Source: Gnetum montanum (Eukaryota; Streptophyta; Gnetopsida; Gnetales; Gnetaceae). From it: a stretch of DNA of 64,000 nucleotides. Location: contig MNCI01037820.1 in assembly GCA_015680685.1 (NCBI GenBank), positions 458,373 through 522,372 of the forward strand. Reading direction: 5' to 3'. This document shows, piece by piece, positions 34,441 through 46,079 of the stretch. The position numbers and the translations under genes are program-made. Below the pieces are notes generated by a model. That model searched no databases, had not been told where the DNA came from, and saw nothing but the letters and a program-made list of their open reading frames with translations. Each line of letters begins with the position of its first letter. The first letter of the stretch is position 1.

Positions 34441-34639
34441 ATAGAGTCACCTTTATTATTCTATGTGATGGGAATAGTACAAATCATGGTTAAGGAGGGT
34501 AATTTACTAAACACATTAGATGTCGCACTTAGGGTTAGAGTTACAATGGCATCAGCTACCATGTTCTCAATTCAGAGTATGTATTGGATACCAACGTCTA
34601 TATATTGTTGCATTAGTTTCTTACCTAGGTCATAATAAG

Positions 34640-34900
34640 GTTCCAAATATTTGGCTTTACATGCATAAACCTCTATTACTTGGTTAACCACAAGTTGTGA
34701 ATCACCTTAATCATTAGGTGTTTTATTCCTAGGTTACGAGCTACCATTATTCCCCTGATCAATCCTTCATACTCTGCCAAATTGTTTGTACATGGGAATT
34801 CAAAATGGTAGGCAAAGGATTGGATTTCATCAAAAGGTGATGTTATCATGGTACTAGAATTGGCCCCATGGGCAGTTGAAGCTCCATCAAAGTGCATAAT
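34640..34900 (-). pseudogene. Tat-3 archaeal-type RNase H (decayed)
   Basis: The best preserved second RNase H in the window: MHFDGASTAHGANSS holds the first catalytic Asp, CTNNLAEYEGLIRGIMVA the Glu, and the GDSQLVVNQ block survives after a frameshift (the track reads IHNLWLTK there). Its presence confirms Tat lineage membership for this copy. Confidence 0.8.
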
Positions 34901-34904
34901 TATC

Positions 34905-36590
34905 TCATAACCCTAAGGTATCCCCACTAACAATGTTGACATGTTCATTGAGGAATTCAAGGTCAATGGCTGCATGATCTTCTACTAAGGAAATGATAAG
35001 TTGCATGGCTATAGCTTGACCTTTCATTAAGTCTTGGGAGACATAATGAAGATCAAATTTAGGTATTATGGCATTCCAATGGGCTATATAACTACTTTCA
35101 TAGATATTAGTTATTATGGCTCTAAGCATGTTATCCTTGAAAAGGATGTTGGCTTAGTTCCTAAAGAGGTAGTGTCTCCACTTCTTTAATGAGAAGACTA
35201 GGACTACATAATACCTTTCCACTTCATTGTATCTTGTCTCATAGCTAATTAATTCATGGCTTAAGTAGTATACCTACAACTCTACTCCATCATCTTGTTT
35301 CTGATAGAGTAGAGAGACAATGGACATGTCAGAGATAGCAAGGTAGATGTAAAAAGGTTTATCCTTTTAAGGTGGATATACTATGGATAGTTGTGCCAAC
35401 TCTTACTTAAGATTTTCAAAGACTTCTTAGCATTGAGTTTTCCACTCATAGTGAGCTCCTTTCTTGAGCAAGTGTTGCATGGGTTGTAACTTATTCGTAA
35501 GCCTGACAATGAACTTATGAATAAATTGTAATCTACCTTGTAGTCCTCAAAGCTCCTTAAGGTTTTTTGGTACTCCCAAGTTGGATATGGCCTTAACCCT
35601 ATAAATATTAACACATATTCCTTCTTCGTATACTCCAAAGCCAAGCATCTTACCAATTTTAACACCAAAGACACACTTCTTAGGATTAAGCCTAAGCTCT
35701 TACCTGAGACATTGTTTTAACTTAAGGTCAAGGTCATGCACATGATCATGAGTCATTTTTTATTTAATGGCTATATTGTCCTATATTCATTAAGTGATCC
35801 TAGCATATAATCATTAAAGATATATGTCATGGCTTGCTGACAAGTGACACCTACATTCTTAAGACCAAATGGCATCATGGTGTAACAAAAGGTTTCCAAA
35901 GGGATCATGAAGGTTGGAAAAAGTTGATGCCTTGAGTTAATCCTAACTTGGTTGTATACTGAGAACCCACCCATGAAGGATAACAAGGCATGTCCAACCA
36001 TAGTATTGATAACTTGGTTAATACTAAGCAAAAGAAAATCATCTTTGATGATTTCCTTATTCAGGTCTCAGAAATCAATGCAAATATGTATACTCCAATT
36101 TTTCCTAAAGACTACCACTATGTTGGATACCCATTTCATATAATTGACAACTTGAATGAAACTGACTTGATATAGTTTTGTGAATCCAAATTGCCAAGGC
36201 TAAATATTGTCTAATCTTATGAACTTTTTACCTAACTGGCTTAATATTAGGATCAAGTATGATGTTATATTGCACTAAGTATGGGTCAAGACATAGCATA
36301 TCTTCATATGACTAAGAAAAAGCCTTAATATTATCTTGCAAGACCTTGGTGATGTCTTGAGCTTGCTGAGGTTTCAGTGAGCAACTTAGTTTTAGTATTT
36401 TCTTCTCACCACTATGTAACATGATAGAAACCTCAACTAGAGAGTCCTTGGTAATGTCACCAACCTCTAGGTTAAGGGTTTTAACTAGGTTAATAAGCCA
36501 TTCAAAAGGTTTTTCTATCGAGGCTATGTAATCAACAAGGCTCTCAAGCTCAAGATCTAAATGATTAAGGTCCATTATCTATTCAACATC
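34905..36590 (-). pseudogene. Tat-3 reverse transcriptase and RNase H (decayed)
   Basis: Minus-strand RT opens at about 36575 with the leader shared with Tat-1 (LEVGDITKDSLVEVSIML against LEAGDIIEDPLIEVPIV). It continues with VINTMVGHALLSFMGGF, FCYTMMPFGLKNVGVT and QAMTYIFNDYMLG. The YxDD box is lost in a frameshifted stretch near 35780. The RNase H follows with the tail SSYIAHWNAIIPKFDL. Many stops and frameshifts are present. Confidence 0.78.
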
Positions 36591-36830
36591 ATCACCATAA
36601 CCTACTAAGGCCTAAAATTGGTAACCTTGTGACCTACTAAGGCCTAAAACTAGCACCACAATGGCCCGCTAAGGTCTAAAACTAGCAACCTCGTGGCCTA
36701 CCTTGGCCTAAAACTAGAAATGTGTATGGACCACCATGGCCTAAAACTGGCAACACATACAATCCACTAAGGCCTAAAACTAGCAACACATCAAGGCTCA
36801 CTAAAGCCTAATATTGGAAAAACTATTTAT
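36590..36830 (+). repeat. Tandem array, motif CTAAGGCCTAAAACTAGCAAC
   Basis: About seven units of 33-40 bp. The motif is the one seen at 1-60 and 3690-4160, but it lies in antisense to the adjacent Tat-3 pol. Confidence 0.85.
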
Positions 36831-37209
36831 AACCCATTATAGCAAATTACAACCTAGTTCACATTTTAGTTTCCTATTCGATTAACCTATTACTTTACCA
36901 ACTATTACATTATAATCACATGATTTAATCAATGTAGCCTTATGACATGAATAAAACACAAAATACATAAGGTGCATAAAAATAAAAATACTAGAACATG
37001 TAAGAAAAGTTAAAGTTTTAAAGATAATAATCAAAATGTCTATAACACATAGCCATGGTCACATAGTATGACAAAAGTTCAAACAACATATAAAATGAAT
37101 ATAAGTCCAATAACCATAGCTACACTTTCCAGCAATAAAATAAAAAATAATAATAAATATTCTATCAATAACATCATAAAAAACAAATAAAATAGACAAA
37201 GATATAATT
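36831..37209. other. AT-rich spacer
   Basis: Very AT-rich (runs such as AAAATAAAAATACTAG and AATAAAATAAAAAATAATAAT). I see no coding or repeat structure beyond simple AT bias. Confidence 0.5.
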
Positions 37210-38520
37210 ATCAGATGGTGCTAAGGTGCAACTACAGGGGTTTGAGGAGCACTTCTAACATCGTCACCACTAGGGCCACCATTGTCACATGGTACCTATA
37301 ACACAATAACATAACTTTAATTAGTAATCAACATAATATGAAACCAAATCAAAAACTAACCATAACTAAGATATGCTAAAATAAAATAAATAAAATAAAA
37401 TAATAAGCAAACCTAGAAGGGCTTAGGTGCAACATCCTCTGTAGGGAAGCTCCAAAGACCAACCTCTAGATGATGGAGGATTTAGTCCTTAATCATGTGG
37501 GCCTAACCTACCTCCCTGAGATTAATGTCAATTAGGATGTTGCTCTCATTAAAATTAGTCTAAGTTGGTGGCTTCTACAAAAATGTAATGGTGGTCACCT
37601 CCCCAAAAGTAGCAGAGACTTGAGGAGTTGTAGAATTAGCTACCACTAGAGAACCTTCGAATAGTTTGAAGACACCCTGTGCTTGGATCCCTTTCATGAA
37701 TTGCTCCAACTTGCATCATTTTATTGGCTCCTATTGCAACTAATTAAGATATCTCTCACACTGTACCTTGTATTTTTTTTCTTGTTGTTTTCTTGTGCCT
37801 GACCCCACTCTAGGACCCAAGCACAATAATCTCCTCACTCCCTTGCCTTGCAAACTAGTAAGTCCATTTGCAACTTTTTCTTTGTGAGGTCCCTAGTAAG
37901 GGCAACCTTGTCATGGATGGCATTTCAATATTATGCCCATGTTATCTCCTTTGTTTGCAAGGAGCTCCTATTAGCCACTTGGGCTACCATAAATCCCTTA
38001 TGATCCTAGAGATCTTTAATTACCTTAGCCTATCTCTTAGTCTCTCTTTCCAATGCCACAACTCATTCCCATAGGAATTTGTTTAAATTTTGGCACTCCC
38101 ACAAATTTTTAGCACATGAAAGTGCACATTCAGTGACACTTTCATATAACTTTCATGGAACATTTCCTATTCAAGTGGTAGGCTAGGTAATGCATAAATC
38201 TCCATTGCATAGTTGGAACCCCATCCAACCTTAGACACTGCAAGCAATATAATAAAAAAACATGCATATAAAAATAATATATAAGAATAACCAAAAAAAG
38301 TTCTAAACCACTAAGACCACACAACTCCAACATTGCTACTACAAGAATAGCATTGGTGGATGAGGCTAATGTTGTTTGAAAAGTCTATTTACCATTTATG
38401 GTATCCAACATGGTTTTGGTGGCCTTGGAGATATCAAAATTTAACATAAATGGAAACTACAGTGGAGGTAATGGCTTGATACACTTACACATGACTCTAA
38501 TCTATTAATAATCATGGTAA
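37210..38520 (-). pseudogene. Decayed, apparently spliced reading frame of unknown identity
   Basis: On the minus strand about 280 codons can be read between a strong acceptor-like site (TATTGCTTGCAG at about 38250) and a donor-like AG/GTTTGC near 37410, with few stops. Pieces include GSNYAMEIYALPSLPLE, MKGIQAQGVFKLFEGSLVV and NSTTPQVSATFGEVTTITF. One part (38080-37790) reads better in a second frame as a charged helical stretch. A short exon-like segment follows at 37320-37240 (PCDNGGPSGDDVRSAP). I do not recognise the protein. It could be the gag side of Tat-3 (Ogre-type elements carry introns and extra ORFs) or a captured host gene. Confidence 0.35.
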
Positions 38521-39209
38521 AAATTCATAGCCATGTGACCTATAAAAGTCCATCTCAAACCCCTTGAATAGGTTCTTCTACTTATGAATTCTTGAACTTA
38601 TAAAAAAGCTTTTGGCAATTATTAAGCACTAGAACCTTTGGCAATTTTTAGCATTCTACAACCTTTGAGCACTTGGCAAGACTTTTGGAGAAAACTTGTA
38701 ACTACCTAGGCACAAATACTCTCAACATGGTATCCTCTTTTGCAACAAACGTTGAGCATATACCTTACCCCCTGGTGACCAACGTTGTAGATCTAGGCTA
38801 GAAACATGCAAGGAGTTTTGGTGTTGGAAGTTGGAAAGTATCTAGATCATGGAGTTAACTATAGAGTGTAAACTACTCTCTTCAACAGGCTTCAAACTCC
38901 ATTGGAGTAAAATCCTCATGTATTTAGGCATCATTTGTACACATTTCAAACTCTTTATTTTCAATATTTCCATTATAATAAAGTTTACAATTCATTTATT
39001 GTGCAAATTATCATGATTTATTTTTTGCATTCATTTTTAGATTAGATTTTCATCATTTTTACCATTTTTTTTATTCCCATTTACAGTCTTTAAGTCCCAT
39101 GATGATCAACAAGACTGTCTTATGCACCTTAGATCCTATTTCTTGAAGGCCCTTGGGATCCAAGGATAAAACTATTTCACACTAGGAATTTTTGATTTTC
39201 TAGTGATCA
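38500..39209 (+). repeat. Tat-4: Tat-type LTR remnant inserted in Ath-2
   Basis: Sequence near 39100 (TGATCAACAAGACTGTCTTA) matches the end part of the Tat-1 LTR near 7325, and TATA-like sites at 38546 and 38613 sit at a similar distance from the end. It stops near TAGTGATCA (39209), where ORF3 of Ath-2 begins abruptly. The left boundary is uncertain. Confidence 0.5.
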
Positions 39210-40264
39210 AATTTTTCAGGTGCAACAGCCATGACCTTCAACACTAATAAGGACCTATTGTAGGTCTAAAAAGAAAACTTAGATCTCACTAAAGACAATC
39301 ATCACTTACATAATGTTGAGTAATAGAAGGACTAAATGGTTAAACTAATATGTCAACAACAAGAGCATCTCACCAAGGTGAACTTGGATCTAATAAGGTT
39401 AATAGTAAAGAACTATAATCTCTCGATAGAGGAAGTCCATGCACCTCATTAAAAGATAGCCATTGAGGTAGTCACTTGGAAGAATGAAGCCTTGAAATTT
39501 GAATAGATGAAAAATCATTATAGGGATAGATCAAATTCATCAAAGGGGTCAATGAAAAGGAGATTCAATTGGCAAAGGCAAAGATGAATGAGACCCTTCA
39601 ACAACTCCAACAAAGAGGCAACATGTAGTAGCCCATCTTTGATGGACTAAACACGTATAACAAAGTTGAGATCCACCTTAAGGAGTTACAAATCGAGAAA
39701 AAAATAAAGTACATGAAACTCACCAACCTCTGATATGCAAACATGGCAATGCTGACAGTGGGGAGGCCAAGATTAGAATTAGAAAAGGAGGTGGCTAGTT
39801 CCTACCTCCTCTATGAGGTGGAATTCAAGCTCCATAAAGAGACAAAGAAAAAGTTGGAGACAACGAATGTGGAGTTTAAAATTCTAAAAAGAAGATTTGC
39901 AGACCAATGATTTGTTGTTAAGAACCTAGCTAAGAAGATGAATGATTACTAGGAGTAGCAAAACCTTGTAAGGATGTTCAAATTCAAACATAAAACTTTC
40001 GTAGCCTGGTTTCTTAACACCAAGGAACTATTTCCTTCCATGTCATGCCCATGGGACATCCATACACTAACCCACATTAGCAAAGCCATGTGAACCATAT
40101 ATGACCCACAAAGTAAAGAGGAGAAAATAAAGGCACTTCTAGATGCCTATAAGTTTTTAGCAGAAGCAGCGGTGATAGTAGGCCAACCTCAACCTCCATC
40201 AGCCCCAAGACAAGATGAGGAATCATCTGAGCTACAGGAGCCTCCACCTCCTGGCACTATTTAA
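39210..40264 (+). pseudogene. Ath-2 ORF3, C-terminal coiled-coil half
   Basis: This aligns with 52850-53863 of Ath-3. The pieces recognised are the line ending NLSIEEVHAP, KMNETLQQLQQRGN, MANLTVGRPRLELEKEVASSYLLYEVEFKLHKETKKKLE-type text (broken by stops) and the C-terminal end PPPPGTI followed by TAA at 40262-40264. Heptad-rich and charged. Stops and a lost N-terminal half make it a pseudogene. Confidence 0.72.
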
Positions 40265-40495
40265 GACTTCATCATGTCTTTAATAATATTATAGGCACCT
40301 ACTGCAATTTTTGTAATGTGTCCAATCTTGTTGTAATGGAAACTCATTTTTTATACTAATGTATAATCTGGCACTCAAAGCTACTAGTCTATCTATTTGT
40401 CTTTCTATTAATAAACTTCATACCTTCCAATTTTGTAAGAAACTTGATCTTAATTTTGTTTACTAAAGGATGAATTTTCAGTCAGTTGTGGAGTA

Positions 40496-41361
40496 TGATG
40501 AATATCAATAAGATAGGCTGCATCGATACATCCCCATTGATGTAGCCCAATCAATGTATCCTTGTCAACGTATGCTAGGATGTATTGATGTAGATACATT
40601 GACCTTGATGTAATCATTGCCTATATAAAATGTAGGTATCCCTTGTGTTTATGACATCTTTCAATCATAGCTTAGCTGAACTCTTGTAGTTTCATTTCTC
40701 TAGAGTTAGAATATTTTCCTCTAAGTGCTCACAATATGGATCTAAGAGATTGTATAGAGTTTTATTTGAGTGCCCATGTACCTAGATACATTGGCATGAA
40801 TGGTAATAAAATCAAGATTTCATATATCCATTGCAACACTTAGAGTAGCTTAACTTTACTTTTCTACACTTTACCTTAATTAATATAATCAATCATAAAC
40901 ATGTAAATATGACTACTTCGAGCATTACTCATTAATGTTTGGTAATCCTAGCAATGGATATTTGGTGTGCCCAGTAAGCCACTTAGTAACCTAGTAGTGT
41001 CAATACTAGTTCAAGATGTGTACACCAAGTGGAAATAGTTACTGCATGTTAGGATAAGTTAGTCAATTGATTAGTTAATTAATTAGACAATTAATTATTC
41101 AACCTTCACTCAATTTTCTAGCCATTAGGAGAAAAGTACAAAAATACTTATGAAAATAGATATCATGTGGCTTAACCCATACTTAACCATATGTATCGAC
41201 TAGACACAATATGAGTTTAGAAGATAATGGCCTTGAAACCTCAAAATTCACTATTAAGAATATTGACCACTTAGGTGACTAAGTCCAAGGAATTCGACCA
41301 AATCGCTAGTGAATGCTTGTGATTTGTATGATTAGGCATAGGTAATATCCACCACTCATCA
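40496..41361 (+). repeat. Ath-2 3' LTR
   Basis: TGATGAATATC...CCACTCATCA, 866 bp. U3 is filled with variants of CATCGATACAT / ATTGATGTAG before a TATATAAAA box at 40622-40630. Confidence 0.85.
40622..40630 (+). promoter_or_regulatory. TATA box of the Ath-2 LTR
   Basis: TATATAAAA at the position where other Athila LTRs have TATAAATA. Confidence 0.55.
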
Positions 41362-41774
41362 ATAATACAATTATTCTTTTCTTTTTTATTTATGCAAAAC
41401 TTAAGTGTAAAGTGTATGTTAATTGCCACTCTAATTAGAGCCATTATAAAAAAAGGTAATTTATTTTGACATGTTATCTTATATAATAGGTACTATCATT
41501 TGGAGGGATGGGAAGGTGCTTTTTTCTCAAGTCATAAGACCTAGGTTTCAATGTGAGTGTAGGCACTTGAAAGAGGTTAGAATTTCACTCATCCACTAAT
41601 CCTCCCAAGAGTTTACTTTGCTGGGATGAATATTGAGCCTCTAGGAAATGATCCTATGATCTTATGCTATCATAGATTATGCTACTTTTATAGGTAATTT
41701 ATTTGGATATGCTATCTTAAATAATGCTACTTTTCCTGAATTGATTAAGACTAACTTTCCTATTCTAGCATTAC
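41362..41774 (+). repeat. Spacer with SINE-like insert between direct repeats
   Basis: Between Ath-2 and Ath-3. GGTAATTTATTTTGACATG at 41455 recurs as GGTAATTTATTTGGATATG at 41693 (about 33 bp repeated with a few changes). The 200 bp between contain CATAAGACCTAGGTTTCAA, similar to a tRNA-type B box region. A SINE is possible, but the repeats are longer than usual SINE target duplications. Confidence 0.35.
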
Positions 41775-42667
41775 TGATGAAGTGTCATTAGTTGATGCAT
41801 CAACTAGGCTATGTATACAAGGCTGCATATACGCAGTCGCGTCAACAAGGCCCTATCGATGTAGACTTCCATGCCCCAACGTGGCCCCATTTACGCGGAG
41901 CCTATTTCGGCCTATAAATAAGAGGGCCTTCCGCCTCATTTAGGCATCTTTTAGTCAATTGTAGTGAAGCTCTTGTAGTTTCTTCCCACAGGAGATAGAA
42001 TATTTTCCAAGTACCCGTAGTAGGTGTAAGAAAAGTGATTGGCTCTTTATTCGAGCATTGATGTATCTGAGCCCATTGGCGTGACGGCAATAAAGATGAA
42101 CTCTTCAAGCATTCCTTGTAGCATTTGGACTTAATCATTTATTGCATTCAATAGCTTAATATTTATATGCTTTGATAATTACTTAAGTTTCTCGTATTAT
42201 TAGTTTAATCACTACCATTCATTCATAGCTCATAGAAACCATAAGTATGACCATCTTGAACGCAAACCCAACACTTGGTAACCTAGTGATGCTTAACGTC
42301 TGGTAGCCCAGTAGTGTTTAGGGGATGGTCAGAACATGCTTGGAAGATGGGATCGGATACTTATGCTAGGAATAGTTGAGATATAAATTAGGATAATCAT
42401 AGATTAGATAATATTTTATTCCTTACATTTCATACCTTAATTAGATGCCAAAAGATAAGTAAAAAGCTATAAAAATCATTAGCCTTAATCTCACTTAACC
42501 ATCATAAATAGAACATCACAAGTGAGATTAGGAAGACAATGACCATTCATTTCATTGGTTAGAGTTTGGTGTATGTTAAGTGCTTACATTCTACAGAATT
42601 CGACCAAGTCGCATGTGAAAGCCCATGATTCGTATGGTTGGGCGTAGGGATACCTAGCCGCTCATCA
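41775..42667 (+). repeat. Ath-3 5' LTR
   Basis: TGATGAAGTGTC...CCGCTCATCA, 893 bp. It pairs with 54127-54816. Upstream of the TATA it carries GTATAC and CATCGACGTGGCC-type motifs. Confidence 0.92.
41913..41920 (+). promoter_or_regulatory. TATA box of the Ath-3 5' LTR
   Basis: TATAAATA within CGGCCTATAAATAAGAGG, about 140 bp into the LTR. It is identical in the 3' LTR, and the following 50 bp are the best conserved part of the LTR pair. Confidence 0.75.
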
Positions 42668-42668
42668 T

Positions 42669-42686
42669 TGGCATCGTTTCCAGGGA
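42669..42686 (+). other. Primer binding site of Ath-3 (Asp tRNA type)
   Basis: TGGCATCGTTTCCAGGGA, 14 of 18 positions identical to TGGCGCCGTTGCCGGGGA, one base after the LTR end. Confidence 0.8.
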
Positions 42687-42833
42687 CTATTAGTCTTACA
42701 TGCATCATCTAGCCTTAGTGAAACTATCATTAAAGTCATTAGAACAAACCCAGGATAGAAACATTTATGCACACTAGGCAAATTAAAGTAAATAATAAGG
42801 TACACCGATTACATGGACCATCTAACGTCCAGC

Positions 42834-45200
42834 ATGTCTTCTCACAGGAGAGAGGTATCCAACCCACCAGTTCCACAAGAATGTTGGGTGGTGTACAAGA
42901 ATCTCGATGATTATGTCCATAACTTCACTTTTTTCCTACATCGGGATGAGCATCTATGATGGCGGGACATGGAGGGAAACATCATACTACCACCTGACCG
43001 ATATGTTCCTGCGATGCTATTTCACAATCTTGGTAGATAAGGCATCCAGGACCATGGAGTGGAGTATGTCATGGAGAACCATAACTACTGGGACTATCAT
43101 TCCACTAAGGCTTAATGAGCATGAGACCAGCAGTAGGTGGAAAGATATGAATACTTGAAGAGGAAACACTTCAATAACCATTCGAATGGTTGATAGGGCT
43201 GTAGGACAATGAAGATCCCATCTTTCATGATAACCATTTGACCGAACTTCCCACAGTGCAGCAGGTCCTTCAGTCCATCATTTAGAACAAGCCTATAAGT
43301 GACCAAGATCCTGAAGGGGATGGAGGGTCATGCAGTAAAGATGGATGGGATGATCGAGGCCATCATTAGGGTAAAGGGGGAGATCGACACCGAAGTGGTG
43401 GTGAGTCCTATCCTTCTTCTCCATTCTCTTTCTCTCCTATACCTTCATCCAGCTCAAGCTCTGATCGTAACTAGGGTAGAAAGGAGCAAAAGGAAGGTGG
43501 TAAAAAGGTTCAAAAGGGACAATGTGAGGAAATGTGCGACCAATCGCACGAGCCTCACCGTCATGAAAGGTGGGGCCACCAGAATTGTCACAGACATCAT
43601 GGTCCTTAATAGGACTGTGATTCAGATGAGCCATTGTTGGCTACTCAGAGCATGCTCCAAATCACTGAGGCAGTTCAAATTCCTAGTAGGCACATAAAGG
43701 ATAGCCAGATCAAGCGCATTGATATGAACAACATCCCCAAATTTGAAGGGGGATACAATTGTGATCCGTAGACTCACTGCAGGCATTTCATGATGCCTAC
43801 ACCCTGTAGAACATTGACAATGATTGGTAGAAGCTAAAGTTATTCCCTCACACACTCATCAAGGAAGCTAAAAGCTAGTACTATTCTTTAGAACTAAAAT
43901 CAATTAGAATATGGAGTACGATGCTTGAAATTTTCAATGGCAAGTATCAAACGTACTCTAGAGTGGCGAATCTGAGATGGTAGATCCAAGGTTGGAAGCA
44001 AGGGAATCATGAACCCTTGGATGTTTCCATGAGCAGGTACTACTCATTGTTGCATCTCTACCCTAGTCATGGCTACTTTCAGCAGGCACAGCTTCGCCAC
44101 ATCATTGATGGGCTCCATTTTGAAACATGAAAGACCCTTGGCGTGTACGCTCAGGAATGACTATCGAAGCTAAGGGCCCATCAATTGCAGCACCTCATTG
44201 AACAGGTGGCTAAGGAGGAAGGGGAACTTAGAAAAAAGGAGAGTGCAAAATAATTCAATCGAGATCCTTCCCTTAGAAAAATGGAGGTCTAATTTTGTGA
44301 GAAGGAGGAAGAATCACCACTGGAAGCAGTCATGAACTGAAAAACATTTCCATTACAAAAGTTTGCATCAAAAATTTTGGCAAAGGTTGATAAGATATGA
44401 GACTCTTTGGACGAAAGATTCCAAAGTGTGCTAAAAATTGTAGAAGAGTCCAGAGAACAAGGTAATGACTGCGATTGGCACAGAAAGAAAGAAGCTAAAC
44501 ATGCCCAACATAAGGGTAAGGGCAAAGTTGTTGTTGTAGAGTAGGTTACAGACTCTGACACCGAGGAGGATGACGAATGTGGCATATGCCAATATGAACA
44601 TCCCAAGGGATGTTGTCCTATGATGTCACATCTTCAAGAGTCTGGGGTGTATGCATTGAACCCTCACTTGGTGCAGCGACAAACACCCCGAAGGGTGCCT
44701 TACCCACAAGGTAATTCCAGGCAGTTCCACTAGCAACAGTAGGGATACTATTCGAGTGGAGCACCACTACAGCCGTATGAATACTTCCAGCACTAGCAAC
44801 ACCCACAAGCATGGGGGATGCCACCTCCAAGGTAGCAGTACCCTTACAAATAGCCAAATCCCTATGGGTACTATGTTTAGCAATCGGTCTCTCCATGGGA
44901 CACTTCCAATCATGCGGCCTTTCAAAGTCATTACCATCCCCTAGAGTATTTTTTATCCCAATCTCCATCACCCAGGGGGGAGAGCCCACATGTCTTCTAT
45001 CCTCCATCACCTTCTCCTGCCACTTCTCCACAACATCCCACTCAGCTGCCACCTGCTCCACCAATGCAGGGAGAAATACCACCATAGCTACAGTAACGAA
45101 ATCCTACGAGGGCTGTTAACTTACAACCAGCACCTCAGCCGAGTGGAATGGAACCCATGCCACGAAAACATCCTTTTTTTTGCCCAATAATCTAAACATA
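42834..45200 (+). pseudogene. Ath-3 gag (decayed)
   Basis: It starts at ATG 42834 (MSSHRREVSNPPVPQECW). The conserved N-terminal part continues to LPPDRYVPAMLFHNL. The variable Ser-rich region (about 43400) is followed by the capsid core at 43720-44260 (KLFPHTLIKEAKS, RHIIDGLHFE, HQLQHLIEQVAKEEGEL). After a coiled segment comes a CX2CX3HX4C knuckle, CGICQYEHPKGCC, near 44580-44620, then a Tyr/Gln/Pro-rich tail with GYYSSGAPLQPYEYFQ. Most stops in the tail stand for Gln codons. The gag reading is shared with protease and RT in one frame, so this was a gag-pol polyprotein. Confidence 0.83.
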
Positions 45201-45329
45201 CCCTCACATACACATATGGCCAATGCCTTTTAACCTTCAAGCACCTCCAATATTCTACCACTAGAGTAACCCTCAAGCCAACCACACTCCAACATCCAGA
45301 CAATCATACTCACACATGTTGTGACCGAC

Positions 45330-45800
45330 TAGATCAAGGCCGATCAACTTCCCTGAAAATTAACTGATCTAGGAAGCCCCCTCATCTATCTTTAGGTGGC
45401 AGGGAATGAGCCATGCAAAGCTCTTCTGGACTTGGGGTCAGGATTCAATTTGATCTCTCATGACATGTACAAGAACTGGAACTTTCCCCCGTTAAAGAAG
45501 AGCAACATTCGACTCAAGTTAGCAGACCAGTCCATCACCGTTCCCTTGGAATTGGTGGAGGACATAGTGACCACCATTTGTGGGTGGTCCTATCCTGCTG
45601 ATTTCTTGGTCATCCATGTGGAGAATTGCAAGGGGAACTTTCCAATTATCATGGGAAGAGCTTGGCTGAGCATGGTGGATGCACGATTAGGACTCCAAGA
45701 TCTATCCCTTAAAATTTTAAAGGAAAATCCTTTCGGGAAGATTGAGAAGAAGTGCATTCCATGCATCACGTATAGTGACTCAGGGTGCAACTATGTGTAG
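45330..45800 (+). pseudogene. Ath-3 aspartic protease (domain nearly intact)
   Basis: An open stretch of 134 codons from 45396 holds the retropepsin core: CKALLDLGSGFNLISHDMY (active site; Athila elements commonly have LLDLGAS), QSITVPLELVEDIVTTI, and NFPIIMGRAWLSMVDARL, the equivalent of PIILGRPFL. It ends CITYSDSGCNYV before a stop. It sits in the same frame as gag and RT. The domain itself has no stop, but the polyprotein around it is broken. It would cleave gag-pol during particle maturation. Confidence 0.85.
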
Positions 45801-46079
45801 TAGTTATGGTCCACTAAGTGGATATCCACTCAAGCATGCAGTCAATGTACTGAGGAATCACCTATTCAATAGTTCCTATACGCAGCACCCACTAACCAAG
45901 AGGGCACCCAGTGGCTAACAGTTGATCCTGCTAGCAACGCATTGTGCATGGAACTATCTGAGGGGCTTGTACAAGCCTATGTTGGAAGCATGGATGAAAT
46001 GGAAGAAGTTCATCAATAGGTCTCCATTGTTGATAACCATGATGATTGGGGGAAGCTGCAAATCCATGAGAGCTTCAAA

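Larger units (their letters stand above)
39210..41361 (+). mobile_element. Ath-2: 3' end of an Athila element
   Basis: The second half of ORF3, the 3' untranslated part, a polypurine tract (GTTGTGGAGTA, 40485-40495) and a complete 3' LTR. The left part is cut off by the Tat-4 LTR. Confidence 0.8.

Noticed and set aside
44618-45119. 155-codon minus-strand and 102-codon plus-strand ORFs
   Set aside because: Shadows of the Ath-3 gag tail, whose Pro/Gln-rich codons leave other frames open.
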